Positions 55,983 through 64,000 of a DNA stretch of 64,000 nt are shown here, piece by piece. How positions within the stretch are numbered: the first letter of the stretch is position 1; each line of letters opens with the position of its first letter. Where the stretch lies: the NCBI GenBank assembly GCA_035772735.1, contig JASDFA010000018.1, positions 57,566,001 through 57,630,000 on the forward strand. Direction: 5' to 3'. The translations under genes and the position numbers were made by a program. A model generated the notes under the pieces. The model saw only the letters and a program-made list of their open reading frames with translations. It was not told the DNA's origin and did no database searches. This DNA comes from Datura wrightii (lineage: Eukaryota; Streptophyta; Magnoliopsida; Solanales; Solanaceae).

Positions 55983-58300
55983 TTAACTCTCGTGAATCCT
56001 TAATCTGCTCACCATCGCCTTGTCAATCACATTGATCACCGAGAGTTTTTCGTGCACCATCGGGAGCTTGGGTGCCTTGTACACATCGAAAACCTCCACC
56101 TTATCGTGTGCTCGCATTGTTAGCTGTCCCACAGCTACGTCAATTAGTGCTTTCCCGGTCTCCAAGAAAGACCGTCCCAAAATAAATGGGACTTCCGCGT
56201 CTGGTTCAAAATCTAGCACGACAAAATCTACTGGGAAAATTAGGGAGCCAACTTGCACCAGAACGTCATCCACAATGCCATCAGGTCTGGCTAAGGTCCG
56301 ATTCGCCAATTGCAAGATTACTGTTGTGGGTCTAGGACTCCCTAGACCCAGCTTTTTGAATACTGATGACGACATCAAATTTATGCTCGCTCCCAAATCA
56401 CACAATCCACGAGCTCGGATGCTCTGCCCAATCGTAATATGTATAGTAAAGCTCCCAGGGTCTTTGAGCTTTGTGGGCAGTCTGTTTTGAATCCGGGAAG
56501 TGCACTCCTCCGTTAGAGCCACCGTAGCATACTCAGTCAACTGACTTTTGTTTGCCACGATGTCCTTTATATACTTAGCATATTTTGGCACTCCCTGCAA
56601 AACATCAACAAGAGGTAAGTTAATATGTACCTATTTCAGCACCTCCATGAATTTCTTGAAACACGCCTCCTCCTTGTGTTTCTTTAATCGTTGAGGGAGT
56701 GGGGGTGGAGGTCTTTCTGGTTCAGCTTCCTTAGTCTTCCCCCTTTCAGTACTTTGCTCCCTCTCAACTTCTGCTGCTCCCGATTGTTGAGGTGGTCTTT
56801 CTGGTTCCACCTCTTTCAGCTGCAAACCACTCCTTGTGGTCACTGCATTCACCTTCTTGGGATTGGGATCTGTGTCGCTCGGAAGTCCTCCTCTAGGCCT
56901 TGTGTTTTGGGCTCCAGCAAATTGCCCAAATTGATATTCAAGTGCCTTGGTAGCTAACTGGTTGTTTTTCACTTCGGTTGCTAATTTCACATAGTCAGCC
57001 TGCAATTGAGCTTGGTTAGCTATCATGGTCTTGAACATCTCCTCAATGCTGGGTGATGGTGGTGGAGGAGGTGCATTGTTGTTTCTGAATTGTGCTTGAT
57101 AATTCTGCGGCCCTCCTTAGTTCCTTTGCACACCCTGACCCGAACTTTGCCCCTGATGGTTGTTGCTACCCCACGAGAAATTAGGGTGATTCCTCCAATT
57201 GGAATTGTAGCTATTACCATACTGTTGGTGGTTGTTCCTTTGTACATTTCCCACAAAGTTAATCGAGTAAGGATTGGCTCCACAACACTCAGCTGAGTGT
57301 TGACTGCTTCCACACACTTCACACCACATCTGCTGCACTGCATTCACTGAGGCTTGAGGCTGGTTCATTGTCATGTTGCTGAAGTGTGTTTTAAGTTGAT
57401 TTTGTAATGCAGCTACCTGTGCAGCAATAGCTGTAAACCCATCCACTTCTAGCACTCCTGCTGCTTTCCTTGTCCCGCCTCTTGATGAATCAGCATTCCA
57501 TTCCGGATTGCCCTGCGAAATATGGTTCAACAAGGTATACAGATCCTCATAAGTTTTCTCCAGTGCTTGTCCTCCAGTTACTGAGTCTAGCAATATTTTT
57601 GTGTGGGGTTCCAAACCCTCTATAAAAGTGTGCACCAGCACATCATTGGACTGATGATGATGAGGACAATCCCACAACATGGACTTGAATCTCTCCCAGG
57701 CCTGATATAAATTCTCTCCTTCTCTCTGTTTGTAACTTAGAATCTGACTTCTAAGTCTTGCTGTTTTACCGGAGGGAAAAAACCGTATCAAGAATTTCCT
57801 TGCAAGATTATCCCACATAGAAATAGAATTCGGTGGCTCAGCTTTCAACCATCTCTTGGCTTCTCCCAACAGTGAAAATGGGAACAATGTAAGCCGGACA
57901 TAATCTGATGACACTCCAGCGGGGATATAAGTGTCACTTATCTCCAAAAAATTTTAGAGATGCTGTTGTGGATCTTCATGAGGGAGACCGGTAAACTGCC
58001 CGCTAGTGTGCAGCAATTGCACCATATTCTTCTTAATTTCAAACCTCCCTCCTAGCTCAGGTTTGCGGATGCTAGATGTGACATTATTATCATGTGGGAT
58101 TGCCATCTCGCGAACAGGCCGAGCTGCTACTTCTTCGGGCACTAACACTGCCCGTACTACCAGTGGATTCTGTTGTTGCTCCATGATCGTCTGTTTGAGC
58201 AACTGCAGCTTTCTTTCTAGAGCTTCTCTCCACTTACTATGAAATATTCTTTTTGAGTCTATATACGAGTCCACCAGCTCCTTGTCTCTTGCCAGTGTTC
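55983..58300 (-). pseudogene. Family A gag-protease of the inserted copy (three nonsense codons)
   Basis: One frame of about 770 codons. Gag: EALERKLQLLKQTI, MVQLLHTSGQFTGLPHEDPQ, then capsid SDYVRLTLFPFSLLGEAKRW, SGKTARLRSQILSYKQREG, NLYQAWERFKSMLWDCPHHH, and a zinc finger CEVCGSSQHSAEC (C-X2-C-X4-H-X3-C). A Pro/Asn-rich linker and coiled segment follow, then LPSDTDPNPKKVNAVTTRSG. Protease: LPLVDVLQGVPKYAKYIKDI, LCDLGASINLMSSSVFKKLG (active site DLG) and EVPFILGRSFLETGKALIDV. Stops at 57954-57956, 57117-57119 and 56631-56633 each stand where the host copy has Gln. A one-base loss near 56005 alters the last residues. No ATG precedes the capsid cleanly; the frame is open from an ACA-CTG after TGA, and the first ATG is at TIMEQQQ. 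A gag start at CTG or GTG, or a lost start, is possible. Confidence 0.88.
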
Positions 58301-58404
58301 AACAGAAATTAAATATGCAAAATACAGGCTAAGACCAAGTTGTCAACACTAAGAAAATGAAAATATAGTAAATTAACACTTAAAACAAATTCACCAATTG
58401 CCAG

Positions 58405-58422
58405 TCCCCGGCAACGGCGCCA
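58405..58422 (-). other. Primer binding site, tRNA-Asp type
   Basis: Plus-strand CCCCGGCAACGGCGCCA is 17 nt identical to the 3' end of plant tRNA-Asp(GUC) with CCA, as I know it. It is separated from the LTR by AAAACT. Confidence 0.92.
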
Positions 58423-59331
58423 AAAACTTGTTCGGGGTGTTATATGGGTATAAAACTCACACGCATGTGCACGTGGTCAAACAAGTAGTAAAGTGGCTTA
58501 AGTAAGCCAAGTATCGATCCCACAGGGACTGGGATGAAGTGCAATCTGCTCAAGTGTACTATATTTCGATTCTAAAAATGCAGACAACAGTGTAACCAAG
58601 AGTTTGATATTTTGTTTTATAATTTTTATGCTAAAGCTAAAACAACTATCTAATTTGAGTCTGAACTATGAATGAGAGCATGCTGAGGTTAAACGAACAT
58701 GTAATGAAATTAATTATCGATGTAATTTGGTTAGTCTTTTCCTCCGGTTGCTAGCCAAGAACAATTGCCAAGAGATTAAAACTCTCGTATTTAACCTCAC
58801 TTAAGAATCATGAACCATCCACCTACATTTCTGTGATTAAATGCAATTCATGTTCTAGCCATACAAACCCGGTTCCTAAATTGACTAATACGACTTTCAG
58901 GTATATTTCTATCCTGAAAGTAAAGCAATTCCCAATTTTCCCAAACCAAGAAAAGATCATATCCTATTAATTCACAACTTTCCAATTTCTTGCTCTCTCG
59001 AGTGAAACCGGACTTTTTAGACATACATTAACGTAGGCCACACATTAATGCAGTAAGAACAAGAATTAATAGAACAACCATGCAAGAAAAGATGAAAAAC
59101 CAAAGAATCAATGATCACATTCCATTACAAGTGTTCATAACCTCAGCAAGAAGATGAATTAGCCACTCATTTGTGGATTAAACATCGTTAAATGAGTGTT
59201 AAACATACAAGCAATTGAATACAAGGAGAAGGAAAGAGAGAAAAACCCTGATAATTTCGTCCCCTCAACTGCCTGTAACCCACGTTCTTGCTCCACCAAG
59301 TCAGAATATTGAAAAATGAACCTAAGTGTTC

Positions 59332-59339
59332 TATTTATA
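59332..59339 (-). promoter_or_regulatory. TATA box of the 5' LTR (transcribes leftwards)
   Basis: TATAAATA on the minus strand. About 30 nt upstream lies ACACGTTGC, and beyond it the GC-rich word cluster 59365-59610. The same layout is seen in the host LTR at 60130. Confidence 0.65.
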
Positions 59340-59364
59340 CTAGTGGCAATTTTTCCCAGAATAA

Positions 59365-59610
59365 CAAGCAACGTGTCACGGAGTGCATCGCAGAGCACTG
59401 CCTCCGTGACACGCTACGGACGCAGACCTTCACTGGAACTGGGGGTCTAGGAAATAAAGCCCAACGTGGCACGGCGTGCAACACGGAGCCAAGCCACCGT
59501 GCCACGGACCCATCGCGAACCCACACTGGAATTGGGCTGAAAATTCCCACCCAGAAAGAAGGCCTCCACGATGGCAGCGTGACATGGCTCCATCGCGGAG
59601 CCCCTTTATT
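59365..59610. promoter_or_regulatory. U3 palindromic word cluster, 5' LTR copy
   Basis: Same words as 51045-51290 with several C/T and G/A changes (for example GCATCGCAGAG for GCATCGCGGAG). Confidence 0.72.
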
Positions 59611-59847
59611 TTGTGCTTTCCAATGTCTTGTCTCTTGCTCGCATCCAAGTCCTACCCCGATATCCTTCAACATGCATTTTAGCTTCCCAAAATTACATTT
59701 TACCGGCAAAACAATGCTAATCATGTTGGTTAGTATAAATTCACATTTTATTACCAATTACATGAGAATGTATACACATTGATAGATAAACAATGCTAAA
59801 ATGGTACTTTTGAGTATCACTTGGGCATATAAATTTGCCCAAGATCA

Positions 59848-59852
59848 GAAAG
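59848..59852. repeat. Target-site duplication GAAAG, right
   Basis: Identical to 50107-50111. Confidence 0.92.
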
Positions 59853-59864
59853 CATGAATTAAAG

Positions 59865-60100
59865 GGGCTCCGCGATGGAGCCGTGTCACGCTGCTATCGC
59901 GGATGCATTCTGCCCAGATGTTGAAGATGAGCCAAATTCCAGTGAAGGTGCGTGTTGGGGCCGTGGCACGTTGGCCAAGCCCCGCGTTGCACGCCGTGGC
60001 ACGTTGGGCATAATTTCCTGGAGGACCGAATTCCAGTGAGGGTTCGCGTTTGTGGCGTGTTATGGAGGCAGTGCTCCGTGATGCACTCCGTGACACGTTG
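59865..60100. promoter_or_regulatory. U3 palindromic word cluster, host LTR
   Basis: GCTCCGCGATGGAGCCGTG, CGTGTCACGCTGC, GCCGTGGCACGTTGG (twice) and ACTCCGTGACACGTTGC in about 235 bp, ending 30 nt before the TATA box. The last copy includes GACACGT (60092-60098), the reverse of the ABRE/G-box-like ACGTGTC. Confidence 0.72.
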
Positions 60101-60129
60101 CTTGTTATTCCAGGAAAAATTCCCACTAG

Positions 60130-60137
60130 TATAAATA
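60130..60137 (+). promoter_or_regulatory. TATA box of the host 5' LTR (transcribes rightwards)
   Basis: TATAAATA in CCACTAGTATAAATAGCAC; a start of transcription about 30 nt downstream would lie in GGTTTATTTTTAAG. Confidence 0.65.
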
Positions 60138-61041
60138 GCACACTTAGGTTTATTTTTAAGAATGCTGACTTGGTTGAGCAAGAACGTGGGTTACAGGCAG
60201 TTGAGGGGACGAAATTCTTAGGGTTCTTCTCTATCTCTTTCTTCCTTATTTCAATTATTTGTATGATTTACACTTATTTAACGATGTTTAATCTACAAAT
60301 GAGTGGCTAAATTCACTTCTTGCTGAGGTTAAGAACATCTGTAGTGGAATGTGATTATTGATCATCTTGGTTTTTCTTCTTTTCTTTCATGGTTGTTCGA
60401 TTATTTCTTGTTCTTACTGCATTAATGTTTGGCCAATATTAATGTATATCTAAAAAATCCAGTTTGCGCTCGAAAGAGAAAGAAATTGGAAAGTTGTGAA
60501 TTAATAGGATATGATCTCTTCTTGGTTTGGGAAAATTGAGAATTGATTTACCTTCAGAATAGAAATATATCTGAAAGTCGTATTAGTCAATTAAAGAATT
60601 GGGTTCGTATGGCTAGAACATGAATTTCTTCTTATCACATAAATGTAGGTGGAAGGTTCATGATTCTTAAGTTGGGTTAAATACGAGAGTTTTAATCCAT
60701 AGGCAATAATTCTTGACTAGCAACCGAAGGAAAGATTAACCAATTTGTATCAATAAATTGCTTCCCTGCATGTTCGTTTTAGCCTCAGCATGCTCATTAT
60801 TATAGTTCAGACTCAATTTGTATATTTGTTTTAGATTAGCATTAATTAGGAAACAAACTCCCAAAATCTTCTTGAAACTGTTGTCTGCATTATTAGAGTT
60901 AGAGTTTATTAATGCTTGATTCGATTATAACCTTGGTCCAGTCCCTGTGGGATCGATACTTGGCTACTCTAGCCATTTTACTACTTGTTCGACCACGTGC
61001 ACTTGCGTGTAGGTTGTTGCGAAACAGCGCGAACAAGTTTT

Positions 61042-61059
61042 TGGCGCCGTTGCCGGGGA
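61042..61059 (+). other. Primer binding site, tRNA-Asp type
   Basis: TGGCGCCGTTGCCGGGGA, complementary to the tRNA-Asp(GUC) 3' end; preceded by AGTTTT after the LTR. Confidence 0.92.
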
Positions 61060-61160
61060 TTGGCAATTTGTAAAATTTGTCTTAAGTGTTGGTTTACTAT
61101 TTCTTATTAGTGTTGACAACTTGGTCTTAGCTTGTCTTTTGCAGATATTGAATTCTGTTT
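61060..61160 (+). other. Leader between primer site and gag
   Basis: No coding signal. CTTGTCTTTTGCAG at about 61125-61143 resembles a 3' splice site, but the inserted copy has TTTTGCAT there, so use is doubtful. Confidence 0.4.
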
Positions 61161-62870
61161 AACACTGGCAAGGGACAAGGAATTGGTGGATTCACACTTA
61201 GAGCCGGAAAGACAATTCCATCGACAAAAGAGCGAAGCTCTAGAGAGAAAGCTGCAGTTGCTCAGACAGACCATCCTGGAGCAACAATAGAATTCACCCA
61301 TTGTAAGGGCAGTGTTAGTGCCCGAAGAAATGGTAGCTAGGCCGGTTCGTGAAGTGGCAATCCCACATGCTAACAACATTACATCTAGAATTCTCAAACC
61401 TGAGCCAGGAGGGAGGTTCGAGCTTAAACAGAATATGGTGCAATTGCTGCACACCAGCGGGCAATTCACAGGTCTCCCTCACGAGGATCCACAACAACAT
61501 CTCCAAAATTTTTTGGAGATAAGTGACACTTACATCCCAGCTGGAGTGTCATCAGATTATGTCAGGCTTACATTGTTCCCATTTTCACTTTTGGGAGAAG
61601 CTAAGAGGTGGTTGAAAGCTGAGCCACCTAATTCCATCACCACGTGGGATGATCTTGCAAAGAAATTCTTGATACGGTTCTTTCCATCCGGTAAAACAGC
61701 AAGACTTAGAAGTCAAATTCTAAGTTTTAAATAGAGAGAGGGAGAGAATCTGTATCAAGCCTGGGAGAGATTCAAATCTATGTTGCGGGATTGTCCTCAT
61801 CATCACCAATCCAATGATGTGCTGGTGCATACTTTCATAGAGGGTTAGGAACCCCACACAAAAATCTTGCTAGACTCAGCAGTTGGGGGACAAGCATTAG
61901 AGAAGACTTATGAGGAGTTGTATACTTTGTTAAATTATATTTCGCAGAGGAATCCGGAGTGGAATGCGGACTCTTCAAGAGGAGGAACAAGGAAAGCAGC
62001 TGGATTCTTGGAAGCGGATGGTTTTACAGCTATTGCTGCACAGATAGCTGCGTTACAGAATCAACTCAACACCCACTTCAGTAACATGAGCATGAACCAG
62101 TCTCAAGCCCCAGTGAATGTAGTGCAGTAGATTTGGTGTGAAGTGTGCGGGAGTAATGAACACTCAACTGAGTGTTGTGGAGCAAATCCTGATTCGGTGA
62201 ACTTTGTTGGTAATGTACAAAGAAATAACCACCTACAGTATGGCAACAGCTACAATTCCAACTGGAGGAATCACCCGAATTTCTCTTGGGGTAGCAACAA
62301 CCATCAAGGGCAGAGTTCGAGTCAGGGGGCACAGAGAAATCAAGGAGGGCAGCAGAACTATCAGTCACAATACAGAAGCAACAATGCACCTCCTCCACCA
62401 CCATCACCCAGCATTGAGGAGATGTTCAAGAAAATGATAGCTAACCAAGCTCAATTACAGGATGACTACGTGAAATTGGCAGCCGATGTAAAGAACAATC
62501 AGTTAGCTACAAAGGCGTTGGAGTACCAGTTTGGGCAATTTGCTGGAGCTCAAAACACCAAGCCGAGAGGAGGACTTCCGAGTGACACTGATCCGAACCC
62601 CAAGCAAGTAAATGCAGTGACCACAAGGAGTGGTTTTCAACTCAAGGAGGTGGAACCAGAAAGACCACCATAGCAGTCGGAAGCAGGTGATAATGAGAGG
62701 GATCACAATGATGATAGGGGGAAGGAGAAGGAAGTTAAACCAGAAAGACCACCACCCCCGTTCCCTCAAAGACTAAGGAAACACAAGGAGGAAGCGTGTT
62801 TCAAAAAGTTCATGGAGGTTCTTAAACAGGTACACATTAATTTACCTCTTGTTGATGTTTTGAAGGGAGT
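61161..62870 (+). pseudogene. Family A gag, host copy (five nonsense codons)
   Basis: One frame throughout: SEALERKLQLLRQTI, MVQLLHTSGQFTGLPHEDPQ, SDYVRLTLFPFSLLGEAKRW, NLYQAWERFKSMLRDCPHHH, zinc finger CEVCGSNEHSTEC, an Asn/Gln/Ser-rich linker and the coiled segment QDDYVKLAADVKNNQLATKA. Stops lie at 61288, 61732, 61846, 62128 and 62671 (first base). At 61288, 61732, 62128 and 62671 the inserted copy has Gln; at 61846 it has Leu. Frame and domain order match the inserted copy in the opposite orientation. Confidence 0.88.
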
Positions 62871-63561
62871 GCCGAAGTACGCAAATATATCAAGGACATC
62901 GTGGCGAACAAAAGCAGGTTGACTGAGTACGCTACGGTGGCGCTTACGGAGGAGTTCACTTCACGGATACAAAATAGGTTTCCCACAAAGCTCAAGGACC
63001 CTGGTAGCTTTACAATTCAAATTAGAATTGGGCAGAGTATCCGAGCTCGCGGATTATGTGATTTGGGAGCGAGCATTAACTTGATGCCGACATCAGTATT
63101 CAAGAAGTTGGGGCTAGGGAGTCCTAGACCAACAACAGTGATCTTGCAACTAGCGGATCGTTCCTTAGCAAGACCTGATGGCGTTGTGGAGGACGTGTTG
63201 GTGTAAGTGGGCTCCCTTATCTTCCTGGTAGACTTCATCGTGCTGGATTTTGAGCCAGACGCGGAAGTCCCATTTATTTTGGGACGTCCTTTCTTGGAAA
63301 CTGGGAAAGCACTTATTGATGTAGCAACAAGGCAGCTAACTATGCGGGCGCATGACAAGGTGGAGGTGTTTGAGGTGTACAAGGCTACAAAGCTTCCAGC
63401 AGTGTACGAGGAACTCTCAGTGATCAACGTGCTTGATCGAGCGGATATTGCTCAGATCATAGAGTCACGGGAGCCATTGGGGAAACCACCGGAGAAGTGT
63501 AAGCATGACATAGGTGAGGACGGTAGTCAAGAGAAGACATCTGTCACCCTAGAGGATGACT
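62871..63561 (+). pseudogene. Family A aspartic protease, host copy
   Basis: A one-base loss near 62880 shifts the frame; it then reads NKSRLTEYATVALTEEFTSR, LKDPGSFTIQIRIGQSIRAR, LCDLGASINLMPTSVFKKLG (active site DLG), TAA at 63204-63206 where the inserted copy has Gln, then VDFIVLDFEPDAEVPFILG and RPFLETGKALIDVATRQLTM. The end, TSVTLEDD then TGA at 63559-63561, is the natural C-terminus, longer than in the inserted copy. Confidence 0.87.
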
Positions 63562-63860
63562 GAGCTTAATGACGTCGAGCCGCGATGGTAAACCAGGCGC
63601 TACACTGGAGGCAACCCGTGAATTTGTTGTAAGAGATAAGTATAAGTAGTTAGCTAAAGAAAAAATAAATAAATAAATAAATAAAAAGAAAAAAAAATAT
63701 ATATATATATATATATAAAACAAAAAAATTATCGTGTTGTGTTTGAAACCTTTGAATTCTAACAAATTTCTTGTGGTGAGATGAATTTCAGGTTGAACGG
63801 AGGACAAAAATGCAAAAGATCGCAAAGGAAAAATCGAGGTGAGAAAAATATAAAAAGTGG
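63562..63860 (+). other. Noncoding link after protease with microsatellites
   Basis: CCAGGCGCTACACTGGAGGC near 63594, then (TAAA)n, A-rich and (AT)n tracts at 63662-63720. The inserted copy has only A-rich sequence there. Confidence 0.75.
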
Positions 63861-63869
63861 CAAAACAGT

Positions 63870-64000
63870 GAGCCTGCGCGATGGCTCCGTGTCACGGAGG
63901 GCATGCTCCGCGTTACCCTCCGTGACACGTTGAAGTGTAACCTAGAATTTTTGAAAAAATTCCAGAGTACTGGCGTGATGGCTCTGTGTCACGGAGGGCA
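63870..64000 (+). promoter_or_regulatory. Spacer palindromic module of the host copy (runs off the window)
   Basis: CTCCGTGTCACGGAG at 63885-63899 is a perfect 7-1-7 palindrome; ACCCTCCGTGACACGTTGAA follows at about 63914, and a second CTCTGTGTCACGGAG at about 63982. It is the equivalent of 55300-55600. ORF2 of this copy would lie beyond 64000. Confidence 0.7.

Larger units (their letters stand above)
50112..59847 (-). mobile_element. Complete non-autonomous LTR retrotransposon, family A (9,736 bp)
   Basis: Bounded by two 1,419-bp LTRs in direct orientation and by GAAAG on both sides. Order on its own (minus) strand: 5' LTR 59847-58429, primer site 58422-58405, gag-protease about 58300-55983, spacer with palindromic words 55600-55300, putative intron 55250-54555, ORF2 54549-53328, 3' noncoding, polypurine tract, 3' LTR 51530-50112. 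There is no trace of RT, RNase H or integrase, although these are readily recognised elsewhere in the window. It therefore depends on another element's enzymes; an Athila is likely because primer type, gag and protease are Athila-like. By eye the two LTRs differ at about 40 positions (roughly 3%), so insertion is not very recent. It sits inside the LTR of its own family. Confidence 0.92.
58429..59847 (-). repeat. 5' LTR of the inserted family A element, 1,419 bp
   Basis: The plus strand starts TGTTCGGGGTGTTATATGGG and ends GCCCAAGATCA, the same length as the 3' LTR. Minus-strand TATAAATA is at 59332-59339. Confidence 0.93.
59853..61035 (+). repeat. Host family A element: remaining 1,183 bp of the split 5' LTR
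   Basis: Continues from 50111. It contains the U3 word cluster (59865-60100), TATAAATA at 60130-60137, and the U5 phrase CCAGTCCCTGTGGGATCGAT near 60937, and ends GCGCGAACA before the primer site. It is inverted relative to the LTRs of the inserted copy. Confidence 0.9.

Noticed and set aside
56020..56490. 156-codon plus-strand frame and its partner at 63017-63427 (minus)
   Set aside because: Antisense shadows of the conserved protease frames.
58405..58422. 17-nt match to tRNA-Asp, considered as part of a tRNA gene
   Set aside because: Only the 3' end matches, with CCA encoded, next to an LTR edge; it is a primer binding site.
61125..61143. Leader 3' splice-like site before gag
   Set aside because: The AG is absent in the sister copy (TTTTGCAT) and no donor at a realistic distance is convincing.
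1..64000. Host protein-coding genes, rRNA, microRNA precursors, centromeric or telomeric satellite
   Set aside because: Read for these throughout; every recognisable protein is a retrotransposon product, and no telomere-type or long satellite array is present. Small RNA genes cannot be excluded by eye.

Overview
This window looks like plant nuclear DNA, most probably from an angiosperm heterochromatic or gene-poor region. It consists almost entirely of nested, broken Ty3/gypsy LTR retrotransposons. I found no host gene, rRNA, tRNA gene or bacterial-type operon. The lineages present (chromodomain-bearing Tekay/Del-like chromoviruses, Athila, Tat/Ogre, and gag-only Athila-like elements with a 'putative plant transposon protein' ORF) are typical of large plant genomes. 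I lean towards Solanaceae from the general look of these elements, but that is inference.

Layout. 1-4189: minus-strand chromovirus (protease, gag, tRNA-iMet primer site, 5' LTR). 4190-9497: plus-strand chromovirus integrase pieces, a truncated LTR, a chromodomain, a polypurine tract and a 3' LTR. 9498-16440: minus-strand Athila (3' noncoding repeats, integrase, RNase H/RT, protease, gag, tRNA-Asp-type primer site, 5' LTR). 16441-19415: minus-strand Tat/Ogre 3' part with two tandem arrays, integrase and RNase H end. 19416-25106: internally deleted minus-strand chromovirus. 25107-32272: plus-strand non-autonomous Athila-like 'family B' (gag-protease, spacer, ORF2, PPT, LTR). 32275-33732: chromovirus LTR piece. 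33735-35420: minus-strand Tat/Ogre RT. 35421-41037: LTR-like pieces and a solo LTR. 41038-41695: LTR piece of 'family A'. 41696-48970: chromovirus pieces in both orientations. 48971-49881: unassigned. 49882-64000: a plus-strand family A copy whose 5' LTR is split by a complete minus-strand family A copy.

The best preserved unit is that inserted family A element, 50112-59847: two 1,419-bp LTRs, a perfect 5-bp target duplication (GAAAG), a 17-base match to the 3' end of tRNA-Asp, a gag-protease frame, a second ORF (ORF2) and a polypurine tract. It has no visible RT, RNase H or integrase and must be mobilised in trans if it moves at all.

The most interesting signal is shared by families A and B, which differ in LTR sequence. 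In both, ORF2 is preceded by a spacer carrying the same palindromic or repeated words as the element's own U3, then by a short conserved exon end, a donor-like site, about 700 nt of AT-rich sequence, and an acceptor-like CAG exactly 5 nt before the ATG. This suggests that ORF2 is an intron-bearing internal transcription unit driven by a U3-like module. Both families also keep a 37-nt noncoding block and an extra polypurine-like tract downstream of ORF2. Several LTR families here independently carry dense, family-specific odd-centred palindromic words in U3.
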